From: Sandaracinobacteroides sp041909755
Lineage (GTDB): Bacteria > Pseudomonadota > Alphaproteobacteria > Sphingomonadales > Sphingomonadaceae
Direction: 5' to 3'
DNA: 52,180 bases
Assembly: GCF_041909755.1 (NCBI RefSeq)
Contig: NZ_JAYRCW010000006.1
Coordinates: 1 to 52,180, forward strand
The notes beneath the pieces were generated by a model, which did no database searches, was not told where the DNA came from, and was given only the letters and a program-made list of their open reading frames with translations. Below, in pieces: positions 24,561 to 32,896 of the stretch. The position numbers were made by a program, and so were the translations under genes. Numbering within the stretch: the first letter of the stretch is position 1; each line of letters opens with the position of its first letter.

Positions 24561-25850
24561 ATGCAAATTCATCCGCTCGTCACAGACAGTGAAACACTCG
24601 CCCGGCTCATCGGCCGGTTGAAACAGCATGACATCGTTTGCGTCGATACCGAATTCATGCGGGAAAGCACTTATTATCCAGAGCTTTGCCTGATTCAGCT
24701 CGCCTCTGTCGAGGATGCGTTCGCGATCGATCCGCTGGCCGAAGGTCTCGATCTCACACCCTTTCTCCAGCTGCTGTCAGACGAATCGATCCTGAAAGTC
24801 CTGCATGCGGGCGGTCAGGACATCGAGATTTTCATGAATCTCACCGGAAAAGTGCCCTTCCCCCTGTTCGACACCCAGATCGCCGCTATGGCGATGGGGA
24901 TGGGGGAGCAGGTCAGCTACGCCAATCTCGTCGCCCATTTCACCGGCCATCAGATCGACAAGGGCGCCCGCTTCACCGACTGGGCGCGCCGCCCGCTGTC
25001 GGACCGGCAGATCCATTATGCCATCGGCGACGTCACCTATCTGTCCCAGCTGTTCCCCCGGATGCTCACCAAACTGCGCAAGACCGGGCGCGGCGAATGG
25101 CTGGACGAGGAAATGGCCCGCCTGTCGGACCCGTCCAACTATGTCGTGAACCCGGATACCGCCTGGCAGCGGCTGAAGCTGCCGAACCGCAAGCCGGAAG
25201 TGCTCGGCCGCCTGAAGGCGCTCGCCCGCTGGCGGGAACTTGAGGCCCGCGACAAGAATGTGCCGCGCGGCCGCATCGTGAAGGACGAGACGCTGGCCGA
25301 TCTCGCCGCCGCGCCGCCCGTCAGCCAGTCTGATCTGGGCAAGGTGCGCGGCCTCTCCACCAGCTGGACGACGAACGCGATCGGTCAGCGGCTGCTCGCG
25401 GCCATCGCTGCGGCAGAACCCCTGTCGGACGAAGAGATGCCGCCGCGGGAAAATCGCCCCGGCCTTTCCACCGATGCCTCTCTGATCGCAGACCTTCTGA
25501 AGCTGCTGCTGAAGATCCGCGCCAAGGAAAGCGGCGTCGCGCCGAAGCTCGTCGCCCGCTCCGAAGAGATGGAGGCGCTGGCCGCCGGCGTGCGCGAAGG
25601 CCTGCCGATCCTCTCGGGCTGGCGCCGCCAGCAATTCGGGGAAGACGCCCTTGCGCTGGTGGAAGGCCGGCTCGGATTCTCGGTGCGGAACGGCAAGCTC
25701 AGGATGCAGCCGCTGCAACCCGTCGAAGACGAAGCACCCGACGTCAGCGAAGACGAAGTTTCGGTTCCAGCCCCAGTGCCTGCGCCAGATAACGGTGCCG
25801 CCGCAGAACCGAATCGGCGTAGAGCGCCTCGGCGGCGCGCGGCAGGCTGA
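24561..25850 (+). CDS. rnd: Ribonuclease D
   Basis: A 429-aa 3'-5' exoribonuclease acting on tRNA precursors and other small RNAs. The DEDDy catalytic set is visible: Asp29 and Glu31 in 'VDTEFMRE', Asp87 in 'HAGGQDIEIF', and Tyr153/Asp157 in 'HYAIGDVTYL'. An HRDC domain follows ('ALARWRELEARDKNVPRGRIVKDETL'). The last ~35 codons ('VSVPAPVPAPDNGAAAEPNRRRAPRRRAAG') are low-complexity and basic, and overlap the 3' end of ppx on the other strand by 107 bp. Confidence 0.95.
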   Translation: MQIHPLVTDSETLARLIGRLKQHDIVCVDTEFMRESTYYPELCLIQLASVEDAFAIDPLAEGLDLTPFLQLLSDESILKVLHAGGQDIEIFMNLTGKVPFPLFDTQIAAMAMGMGEQVSYANLVAHFTGHQIDKGARFTDWARRPLSDRQIHYAIGDVTYLSQLFPRMLTKLRKTGRGEWLDEEMARLSDPSNYVVNPDTAWQRLKLPNRKPEVLGRLKALARWRELEARDKNVPRGRIVKDETLADLAAAPPVSQSDLGKVRGLSTSWTTNAIGQRLLAAIAAAEPLSDEEMPPRENRPGLSTDASLIADLLKLLLKIRAKESGVAPKLVARSEEMEALAAGVREGLPILSGWRRQQFGEDALALVEGRLGFSVRNGKLRMQPLQPVEDEAPDVSEDEVSVPAPVPAPDNGAAAEPNRRRAPRRRAAG

Positions 25851-27273
25851 GGACGAGCGCGCCCGGCTCGCGGGCAAGCGCGGCCTCGCGCAGCCCGTCC
25901 GCCGCGCCGCCGCCCAGCCTTTGCCCCAGCCGCAGCGCAAGGCCCCACAGCCGGGCCAGCGCCAGCTGATCCGGGCCGGCCAGCTGCCCCAGAACATCGG
26001 TTCCGTTGCCGGGCAGCGCCCCGCCGTTCACCACCCACAGCGCCGTTGCCAGCATCGCCCGCCCGGCAGCGTCGATCCCCACCCAGGTGCCGTGCAGCGC
26101 CAGGTCCATGCCGTCTTCCGCGCGCATGTCGGGGTGGGCGCGCCAGGCGGTATCAGCCAGCAAGCAGGCCGCATGGCGGATCCGCCGCAGATCGGGCGCT
26201 TCCTCAGGGAACAGCGTATCGGAAAAGGTCAGCAGCGCCTCGCCCACATCGGCGTCGCTGCCGTCTGAAAAGCGGCCCATGCGGTCCGCCGCCTCGCGCG
26301 CGGCAGACAGCAGCGGATCCTGCCGCCGCGCCGCGGGCGACAGCGCCTGATACAGCAGCCCTTCGCGCAGCCCATAGGCGGAACTCACGATGCAGCAGCT
26401 GCCAAGCCGCTTCGTCACCGCCCGCAGCATCGCCGCCGCACCCGGCAGCTGCGGCACGCGCGAGGACGAGATGGACGGCACATCCTTCAGCGATTTCAGC
26501 GAAATATGCGCCAGCGTCCGCACCAGCCGCTCCGGAGCGTCGGCGGGCAGGATGTGCTGATGCGTCACCGGCAGCGGCCAGTCCGTCTGGTGCATGTACA
26601 GCTGCGTCAGCGCCCGCCAGCTGCCGCCGACCGCATAAAAGGGCAGCCCCTTGCCAAGCGCGGCCCAGCCCAGTCCGTTCAGCCCCTCGTCGATCCGGCT
26701 GACCAGCTCGCGCCGGCCCTTCTTGCGGAAGGCGTCCAGCCGCAGCGAGCCCAGCGGCAGCGACAGCCGCTCATGCACCTCGCCGCCGGCGATCCGCACC
26801 AGCTCCAGCGATCCGCCGCCCAGGTCACCCACCACGCCGTCGGCATCCGGAATGCCAGCGATCACGCCATAGGCGGCGCCGCGCGCTTCCGTCTCGCCGT
26901 CGATGATCTCCACCTGGATGCCCGTCAGCTCCGCGATCCGGGCCACGAAGGCGGGGCCGTTCGCGGCATCCCGAACGGCAGCGGTTGCAACGGCCCGCAG
27001 GCTGTCCACCCCCATGGAGTCGCACAGCAGCGCAAAGCGGGCGAGCGCCGCCAGCGCGATGTCCATGGATTCGTCCGAAAGCCGGCCGCCCGGCGCCAGG
27101 CCCTTGCCCAGCCCGGCCATCACCTTCTCGTTGAACAGAACCGCCGGCGTGCGCGTCAGCCCCTTGTAAACGACAAGGCGGACAGAGTTCGAACCGATGT
27201 CGATGATCGCGATCCGCGGGCTGGCGTGGGCCACAAGGGAGGCCTCGCCCGGCGGAACCGCGACCGTCGCCAC
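25744..27273 (-). CDS. ppx: Ppx/GppA family exopolyphosphatase
   Basis: A 509-aa phosphatase of the sugar-kinase/actin fold that hydrolyses polyphosphate or pppGpp. Motifs: 'IAIIDIGSNSVRLVVYKG' near the N-terminus and 'GDLGGGSLELVRI' in the second nucleotide-binding segment. The C-terminal ~200 residues form the helical extension of long family members. The start is GTG at 27273, two bases after the alaS stop, so the two genes form an operon; a later GTG just before 'AHASPRIAIID' is also possible. Its 3' end overlaps rnd antisense by 107 bp. Confidence 0.92.
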   Translation of the reverse strand: MATVAVPPGEASLVAHASPRIAIIDIGSNSVRLVVYKGLTRTPAVLFNEKVMAGLGKGLAPGGRLSDESMDIALAALARFALLCDSMGVDSLRAVATAAVRDAANGPAFVARIAELTGIQVEIIDGETEARGAAYGVIAGIPDADGVVGDLGGGSLELVRIAGGEVHERLSLPLGSLRLDAFRKKGRRELVSRIDEGLNGLGWAALGKGLPFYAVGGSWRALTQLYMHQTDWPLPVTHQHILPADAPERLVRTLAHISLKSLKDVPSISSSRVPQLPGAAAMLRAVTKRLGSCCIVSSAYGLREGLLYQALSPAARRQDPLLSAAREAADRMGRFSDGSDADVGEALLTFSDTLFPEEAPDLRRIRHAACLLADTAWRAHPDMRAEDGMDLALHGTWVGIDAAGRAMLATALWVVNGGALPGNGTDVLGQLAGPDQLALARLWGLALRLGQRLGGGAADGLREAALAREPGALVLSLPRAAEALYADSVLRRHRYLAQALGLEPKLRLR

Positions 27274-27275
27274 CG

Positions 27276-29939
27276 TCAGGCCGCGACGGCTTGGGCGATG
27301 GCGGCCTTCACCGCCTGGATCGCCTCTGCCGCTTTCGCCGCATCCGGCCCGCCGCCCTGCGCCATGTCGGGCCGGCCGCCGCCGCCCTGCCCGCCCAGTG
27401 CCGCCACGCCTGCGCGCACCAGATCAACGGCATTGGCCTTGCCCGCCAGATCGGCAGACACCGATACCGCGATGGAGGCCCGCCCGTCGCGCGTCGCCAC
27501 GATAGCGAACACGCCCGATCCGTGGCGCTGCTTCTCTTCGTCCAGCAGGCCGCGCAGTTCCTTCGGATCCAGGTCGTCGATCACCCGGCCCAGGAAAGGC
27601 ACGTCGCCCAGCTGCTCCGGCGCCACCTCGGCGGCCTGCCCCGGCCCGGCCAGCGCCAGCGCCTTCTTCGCGTCCGCCAGTTCGCGCTCCAGCTTCTTCA
27701 CCGTGTCGGCCAGCGCCGCCACCCGCTCCGGCACATCCTCAACCCGCGCCTTCACGCTGGCGGCCGTCGCCTTCAGCAGATTTTCCTGCGCCACCAGATG
27801 CTTCAGCGCCTCCACGCCCGTCAGCGCCTCGATCCGCCGCACGCCAGAGGAAACGGCGCTTTCCGACACGATGCGGAACAGCGCGATGTCGCCGGTCGCG
27901 TTCACATGGGTGCCGCCGCACAGTTCCACCGAAAAGCTGCGCCCCGTATCGGCCGCACGGCCCATCGAAAGCACCCGCACCTCGTCGCCATATTTCTCGC
28001 CGAACAGCGCCAGCGCCCCCGCCTCGATCGCGGCATCCGGCGTCATCAGTCGGGTGCCCACCGGCAGGTTGGCGCGGATTTCCGCATTCACCTCAGCCTC
28101 GACCGCAGCAATTTCCTCGGCCGTCATGGGCTTCTGGTGCGAAAAATCGAACCGCAGCTTGTCCGGCGCCACCAGCGAGCCCTTCTGGCTCACATGCCCG
28201 CCCAGCACGCGGCGCAGCGCCGCATGCATCAGGTGGGTGGCCGAATGGTTGGCCTTCACGGCCGCCCGCCGCTCGGCGTCCACCTTCAGCTGCACGGCAT
28301 CGCCCAGCTTCAGCGTGCCCGAAACCAGCTTGCCCGAATGCGCATGCAGCTTGCCCAACGGCTTCTGCGTGTCAGCCACCTCGAACCGCGCGTCGCCCAC
28401 GGAAATCACGCCGGTGTCGCCCACCTGCCCGCCGCTTTCGGCATAGAAGGGCGTCTGGTTGGTCAGGATCACCAGCTCGTCGCCGGCCTGCGCTTCGGCA
28501 ACCTCTGCGCCGTCCTTCACCAGCCCGACGATCGCGCCTTCCGCGCCGGTCGTCGAATAGCCGATGAAATCCGTCGCCCCCAGCTTTTCGGCCAGATCGA
28601 ACCACAGGCTGTCGGTGGCGTTCGCGCCCGAACCTGCCCAGGCGGCACGTGCGCGCGCCTTCTGCTCGGCCATGCTGGCGTCGAATCCCGCGCGATCCAC
28701 GCCCAGCCCCTGCGCCTTCAGCGCGTCCTCTGTCAGGTCATAGGGGAAGCCATAGGTGTCATACAGGCGGAAGGCGACATCGCCCGGCAGCACCGCACCC
28801 GGCTTCAGCCCGGCGGTCGCATCGTCCAGCAGCTTCAGCCCGTTCTGCAGCGTCTGGCGGAAACGGGTTTCCTCCAGCTTCAGCGTTTCCGCGATCAGCG
28901 GCTGCGCCCGCACCAGTTCGGGGAAAGCCCCGCCCATGCTGCTCACCAGCGCCGGCACCAGCCGGTGCATCAGGGGCTCGCTCGCCCCCAGCAGGTGCGC
29001 ATGGCGCATGGCGCGGCGCATGATCCGCCGCAGCACATAGCCGCGCCCCTCGTTGGCGGGCAGCACGCCGTCGGCCACCAGGAACCCGGCGGACCGCAGA
29101 TGGTCCGCGATCACCCGGTGAGAGGCACGGGTGTTCACCGCGTCCGTCGGCGTTTTCGTCAGCGCGGCGGATTCGCCGATCAGCTGCTTGAAGATGTCGA
29201 TCTCGAAATTGTCGTGCGTGCCCTGCAGCACGGCCGCGATCCGCTCCAGCCCCATTCCGGTGTCGATCGAAGGCTTGGGCAGGTTCAGCCGGGTTCCGTC
29301 CGGCTGCTGATCGAACTGCATGAACACCAGGTTCCACACTTCGACAAAGCGGTCGCCATCCTCGTCCGGCGAGCCGGGGGGGCCGCCGGGAATGTGCGCG
29401 CCATGGTCATAAAAGATTTCGGAACATGGCCCGCAGGGGCCGGTGTCGCCCATGGACCAGAAATTGTCGCTCGTCGGGATGCGGATGATCCGCTCGTCGG
29501 GCAGGCCCGCAATCTTCTTCCACAGCGCGAACGCCTCGTCGTCCGTATGATAAACGGTAACCGTCAGCCTGTCCTTCGGCAGGCCCCATGTGCCCGTCAG
29601 CAGATCCCAGGCCAGCGTGATCGCCTGATCCTTGAAATAGTCACCGAAGGAAAAATTCCCCAGCATTTCAAAGAAGGTATGGTGGCGCGCCGTATAGCCC
29701 ACATTGTCGAGGTCGTTGTGCTTGCCGCCCGCGCGCACGCACTTCTGGCTGGAAGTCGCGGTCGTGTAGGGCCGGGATTCCAGCCCCGTGAACACATTCT
29801 TGAACGGCACCATGCCGGCGTTCACGAACATCAGCGTCGGGTCGTTCTGCGGCACCAGCGGCGCGGATGGCACCAGCGCATGACCATTTTTCGCGAAATG
29901 GTCGAGGAAGGATGCCCGGATGTCGGCAGTCGAAGTCAT
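27276..29939 (-). CDS. alaS: Alanine--tRNA ligase
   Basis: An 887-aa class II synthetase. Class II catalytic core from 'MTSTADIRASFLDHFAKNGHALVPSAPLVPQNDPTLMFVNAGMVPFKN'; editing domain with zinc ligands in 'HSATHLMHAALR' and 'CGGTHVNATGDI'; C-terminal oligomerisation domain with the glycine-rich 'GGQGGGGRPDMAQGGG'. The ATG at 29939 is the conserved start; the longer frame to 30041 shows no homology and runs into the hsp20 promoter region. Ribosome site weak. Confidence 0.97.
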   Translation of the reverse strand: MTSTADIRASFLDHFAKNGHALVPSAPLVPQNDPTLMFVNAGMVPFKNVFTGLESRPYTTATSSQKCVRAGGKHNDLDNVGYTARHHTFFEMLGNFSFGDYFKDQAITLAWDLLTGTWGLPKDRLTVTVYHTDDEAFALWKKIAGLPDERIIRIPTSDNFWSMGDTGPCGPCSEIFYDHGAHIPGGPPGSPDEDGDRFVEVWNLVFMQFDQQPDGTRLNLPKPSIDTGMGLERIAAVLQGTHDNFEIDIFKQLIGESAALTKTPTDAVNTRASHRVIADHLRSAGFLVADGVLPANEGRGYVLRRIMRRAMRHAHLLGASEPLMHRLVPALVSSMGGAFPELVRAQPLIAETLKLEETRFRQTLQNGLKLLDDATAGLKPGAVLPGDVAFRLYDTYGFPYDLTEDALKAQGLGVDRAGFDASMAEQKARARAAWAGSGANATDSLWFDLAEKLGATDFIGYSTTGAEGAIVGLVKDGAEVAEAQAGDELVILTNQTPFYAESGGQVGDTGVISVGDARFEVADTQKPLGKLHAHSGKLVSGTLKLGDAVQLKVDAERRAAVKANHSATHLMHAALRRVLGGHVSQKGSLVAPDKLRFDFSHQKPMTAEEIAAVEAEVNAEIRANLPVGTRLMTPDAAIEAGALALFGEKYGDEVRVLSMGRAADTGRSFSVELCGGTHVNATGDIALFRIVSESAVSSGVRRIEALTGVEALKHLVAQENLLKATAASVKARVEDVPERVAALADTVKKLERELADAKKALALAGPGQAAEVAPEQLGDVPFLGRVIDDLDPKELRGLLDEEKQRHGSGVFAIVATRDGRASIAVSVSADLAGKANAVDLVRAGVAALGGQGGGGRPDMAQGGGPDAAKAAEAIQAVKAAIAQAVAA

Positions 29940-30043
29940 GGCTCTCGCTATTCCGTGATACGCGGGCCGTGGGCCCGGTCGCTGTCTCAGGCGCCCATTA
30001 GGGGGCCGCACGGCAGCCGCGCAAGTGCAGCACCGCCCCACCC

Positions 30044-30073
30044 CCCTTGAAACCCCTGTTCCCTATCCCAGAT
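30044..30073 (+). promoter_or_regulatory. Heat-shock sigma factor (RpoH/sigma-32 type) promoter of hsp20
   Basis: CCCTTGAAA around 30044-30052 contains the RpoH -35 core CTTGAA (30046-30051). After 14 bases comes TCCCAGAT (30066-30073), six of eight matches to the CCCCATnT -10 consensus. Spacing and gene context (small heat-shock protein) fit. Confidence 0.6.
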
Positions 30074-30120
30074 TCCCCATCGTGGACAGCGGCAGCCTCC
30101 GGGGGCCGCGCCCCACGAAA

Positions 30121-30174
30121 GCCCGGCCAACCGGCGGGCACCACATGACCATTGCTTTGAAAGGATGGCGATCC
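30121..30174 (+). ncRNA. ROSE-like RNA thermometer in the hsp20 leader
   Basis: The leader folds so that CCATTGCT (30149-30156) pairs with the ribosome site AGGATGG (30162-30168): C-G, C-G, A-U, U-A, U-G, a bulged G (30154), C-G, U-A, with a five-base loop UUGAA. The UUGCU anti-ribosome-site element with one bulged G opposite AGGA is the hallmark of ROSE thermometers of alphaproteobacterial hsp20 genes. An upstream stem GCCCG/CGGGC (30121-30139) and a G/C-rich hairpin near 30100-30114 supply the accessory stems. Confidence 0.7.
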
Positions 30175-30639
30175 ATGCGTACGAACTTCGATTTCACCCC
30201 CCTGCTCCGTTCCTCGATCGGCTTTGAAAACCTCAACCGCCTGATCGACAGCGTGGCCCGCGCCGCCGAAGGCGACACCAGCTTCCCGCCCTACAATATC
30301 GAGAAGCTGGGCGACGACGCCTATCGCATCACCATGGCCGTCGCCGGCTTCACCCGCGAAGAGCTGGACATCACGGTGCAGGAAAACACCCTGGTCGTCA
30401 CCGGCAAGGCCGCCGATGAAGTGCAGCCGGCCGAACGCACCTTCCTGCATCGCGGCATTGCCAAGCGCGCGTTCGAGCGCCGCTTCCAGCTGGCCGACGT
30501 CATCAAGGTGACGAACGCCTCGTTCGAGCACGGCCTTCTCAACATCGACCTGAAGCGCGAAGTGCCCGAGCACAAGAAGCCGCGCAAGGTGGAGATCGGC
30601 GCGAACGACACGCCCGTGATCGACGGCGAAGCCGCCTGA
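30175..30639 (+). CDS. Small heat-shock protein, Hsp20 family
   Basis: A 154-aa IbpA-like chaperone that holds unfolded proteins. The alpha-crystallin domain runs from 'FPPYNIEKLGDDAYRITMAVAGFTREELDITVQENTLVVTG' to 'ASFEHGLLNIDLKREVPE', with a C-terminal extension containing 'VEI' of the IxI type. The ATG at 30175 is nine bases after AAGGA; an upstream frame is untranslated leader. Transcription from an RpoH-type promoter and translation through a ROSE-like leader are both visible in the sequence. Confidence 0.95.
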   Translation: MRTNFDFTPLLRSSIGFENLNRLIDSVARAAEGDTSFPPYNIEKLGDDAYRITMAVAGFTREELDITVQENTLVVTGKAADEVQPAERTFLHRGIAKRAFERRFQLADVIKVTNASFEHGLLNIDLKREVPEHKKPRKVEIGANDTPVIDGEAA

Positions 30640-30685
30640 TCTTGCACGGCGGCCTGCCGCCTGATCCCGCAGGCGGTCTGCAATC

Positions 30686-30711
30686 GAAGGGGCCGGGCGA
30701 CCGGCCCCTTC
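30686..30711. terminator. Bidirectional terminator between hsp20 and the SnoaL-like gene
   Basis: GAAGGGGCCGG (30686-30696), loop GCGA, CCGGCCCCTTC (30701-30711) is a perfect 11-bp stem followed by TTCAAT. It lies 47 bases after the hsp20 stop and two bases from the stop of the convergent gene. Confidence 0.7.
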
Positions 30712-30712
30712 T

Positions 30713-31069
30713 TCAATAGTAATAGCGCTCTTCCACCACCTTGCCGCCGGCCACGCGATAGCCCACGACTTCGCGCATCTGCATGCGCTCGCCGCCCTTC
30801 GGTGTCACGTCGATGTCCATCACCAGCAGGAAGCTGTCGCCGTTCACGAACGGCCCTTCCGACCGGAACCCGTGGATCTCGTGATTGGCATACCACCATT
30901 CCGCCTTGGCGACCGCCGCTGCCTTGCCCTCGGTCCGATCCATCTCGCCCGGCATCGCCTCGATCGTCACCAGATCGTCGGCCCAGTGCTTCATCGCGGC
31001 CTCGTCCATATGGCCGGCCGCCACCATGGCCGCATAGTCGGCCGCTATCGCACGCACATCGTCTTTCAT
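30713..31069 (-). CDS. SnoaL/NTF2-like domain protein
   Basis: A 118-aa protein of the cone-shaped SnoaL-like (NTF2) fold: 'YAAMVAAGHMDEAAMKHWADDLVTIEAMPGEMDRTEGKAAAVAKAEWWYANHEIHG...GDSFLLVMDIDVTPKGGERMQMREVVGYRVAGGKVVEERYYY'. The fold is shared by isomerases, hydrolases and non-catalytic binders, so no reaction is assigned. The start at 31069 follows GGGAGAGGGGCG; the extension to 31120 is rejected for lack of a ribosome site. Confidence 0.82.
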   Translation of the reverse strand: MKDDVRAIAADYAAMVAAGHMDEAAMKHWADDLVTIEAMPGEMDRTEGKAAAVAKAEWWYANHEIHGFRSEGPFVNGDSFLLVMDIDVTPKGGERMQMREVVGYRVAGGKVVEERYYY

Positions 31070-31186
31070 CGCCCCTCTCCCGCCTTGGTCCAGCACGGCC
31101 CCCCGACCGCCCCTTTTCAATCAGGGGGGTGCAGTTTCCTGCAATTCCGATAGCGTCGCAATATCGGGAAGAGGGAGTTCGTCGAC

Positions 31187-32242
31187 ATGAGTGGCTATTC
31201 CATCGAAGTCAGCCGGTCAGATCTTGCAAATCAGCGGCAGGTCGCGATCGACCTTGCGGCTGCCGAAGGCGAACTCATCGCCCGCGTCGATCTCGCCGCG
31301 CTCACCTCGAACAACATCACCTATGCCGTGCACGGCGGCGCCCCGCTCCACTACTGGAACTTCTTCCCCGCCTCGGAACCGGATCGCGGCATCGTGCCTG
31401 TGTGGGGCTATGGCACCGTGATCCAGAGCCGGGCGGCCGGCATCGCAGAAGGCCTGCGCCTGTTCGGCTACTGGCCCTCCGCCACGCATCTCAGGCTCAG
31501 GCCCGGCCCGGTAAAGGCGGGCGGCTTCTCCGATCTCGCCGATCACCGGCAGGCGCTTGCCCCTGTGTACAACAGCTATCGCCCCACCCCGAATGTGCCC
31601 GCCCAGGCAGAGCCGCTCGTCGCCCTGTTCCAGCCGCTCTACGGCACGGGCTTCGTGCTGGCGCACAGCCTCGCGCCGGATCTGGCCGCCGGGCGGCAGG
31701 TTCTCCTCACCAGCGCCTCGTCGAAAACCGCGCTCGCCACTGCCTGGAACCTGAAACAGGCCGGCCATGCGCCCATCGGCCTCACTTCCGAAGCCAACAG
31801 GGGCTTCGTGGAACAGACCGGCTTCTACAGCCAGGTCCTCGCCTATGATGCGATTGAGTCGCTCGACCCGGCAACCCCGTCCGTCCTCGTCGATTTCTCC
31901 GGCAACGCCCGTTTGAAGGCGCGGCTGCACCGCCATCTGAAGGGCCTCGCCGCCAGCCATATCGTAGGCGACACCAACTGGAACCAAACCGCCGACGAGC
32001 CGCTGGAAGGCCCCCAACCTGCCCTGTTCTTCGCCCCCACCCATTGGGAAGCGCGCGCCCGGCAGATCGGCCCCCAGGCGTTCGATGCCGAACTGGCGCA
32101 GAGCATGGCCGATTTCCTTGCCACCACGCCCGCCTGGCTGCACGTGGAAAGCAGCAGCGGCCCTTCAGGCTATACCGAAGGCTTCAACCGCCTGCTCGCG
32201 AACAAGGTGCCGCCCAGCACGGGCCTGATCTGGCGGCCCTGA
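31187..32242 (+). CDS. DUF2855 family protein
   Basis: A 351-aa cytoplasmic protein of the DUF2855 family, distantly like medium-chain dehydrogenases. Recognisable segments: 'ALTSNNITYAVHGGAPLHYWNFFPA', 'VPVWGYGTV', 'LRLFGYWPSATHLRL', 'LFQPLYGTGFVLA' and 'LLTSASSKTALATAWNL', the last in the place of a nucleotide-binding region but without the classic GxGxxG. GAGGGAG precedes the ATG. No characterised function; divergent from the SnoaL-like gene. Confidence 0.87.
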   Translation: MSGYSIEVSRSDLANQRQVAIDLAAAEGELIARVDLAALTSNNITYAVHGGAPLHYWNFFPASEPDRGIVPVWGYGTVIQSRAAGIAEGLRLFGYWPSATHLRLRPGPVKAGGFSDLADHRQALAPVYNSYRPTPNVPAQAEPLVALFQPLYGTGFVLAHSLAPDLAAGRQVLLTSASSKTALATAWNLKQAGHAPIGLTSEANRGFVEQTGFYSQVLAYDAIESLDPATPSVLVDFSGNARLKARLHRHLKGLAASHIVGDTNWNQTADEPLEGPQPALFFAPTHWEARARQIGPQAFDAELAQSMADFLATTPAWLHVESSSGPSGYTEGFNRLLANKVPPSTGLIWRP

Positions 32243-32246
32243 GCGC

Positions 32247-32834
32247 CTATCCCCGCTCGGTCTTGCGCCGCTCCACCGAAAAGCGCTTCAGCTGCTCCGC
32301 CGGCTCCTTCCATTCCGGCGCCAGCGCGGCGGCGGCGGCATAATCCTCATAGGCCTCGCGCACATTGCCCAGCATCTCGTGCGCGACGGCCCGTGTGTAG
32401 AGGGCGACTTCCGGCCTGTCGGGCTTCATTTCCAGCGCGCGCGTCAGGGAATCGATGGCGGCCTGATCCTGCCCGCCCCGGTGCAGCAGCGCGATGCCCA
32501 GATTCACATGCGCCTCGGCAAGCGCCGGGTCCATTGCGATGGCCGACCGGTAATCGGCCACGGCGTTCTCCAGATCGCGCGCCTGCATGTGGATGATGCC
32601 CCGGTTCACCAGCGTCGCGGCGCGGTCGCGCCGGTTCAGCGAATCCAGGTCCAGCGCGCGGGAACAGGTGTCCAGGCTCGCCTTCGTCTCCCGCTTGAAT
32701 TCGGCGGCCAGATAACAGTCCCGCCCGGCCGAGCTGCCGCCCAATATGGTGGCGGCGGCATCGGCAGCCGTTCCGCTGCCCGTTGCGGCCAGCGCGGCCG
32801 CGACCAGCAGCCCTCTCCAAGGCGTCTTGGTCAT
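32247..32834 (-). CDS. Exported tetratricopeptide repeat protein
   Basis: A 195-aa protein with a signal peptide ('GLLVAAALAATGSGTAADAAA') and at least three TPR units: 'AATLVNRGIIHMQARDLENAVADYRSAIAMDP', 'AEAHVNLGIALLHRGGQDQAAIDSLTRALEMKP' and 'VALYTRAVAHEMLGNVREAYEDYAAAAALAP'. Two periplasmic cysteines ('DCYLAAE', 'DTCSRAL') precede the repeats. The start at 32834 has GGGAGGAT upstream; the long frame beyond it runs into the purK gap. TPR proteins bind partners; which one is unknown. It is 62 bp downstream of purK. Confidence 0.85.
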   Translation of the reverse strand: MTKTPWRGLLVAAALAATGSGTAADAAATILGGSSAGRDCYLAAEFKRETKASLDTCSRALDLDSLNRRDRAATLVNRGIIHMQARDLENAVADYRSAIAMDPALAEAHVNLGIALLHRGGQDQAAIDSLTRALEMKPDRPEVALYTRAVAHEMLGNVREAYEDYAAAAALAPEWKEPAEQLKRFSVERRKTERG

Positions 32835-32896
32835 GGATCGATCCTCCCACGGTCTTCCGTGGCGCAGAATATCACATCCGGCCGCAGCCGCCAGAG

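Noticed and set aside
22666..24621. 651-codon open frame opposite aspS
   Set aside because: Same reason: conserved aspS lies opposite, and the translation has shadow-like composition.
27291..30050. 919-codon open frame on the plus strand opposite alaS
   Set aside because: It is the mirror of a strongly conserved gene in GC-rich DNA; its protein is rich in His, Arg, Gln and Gly with no domain.
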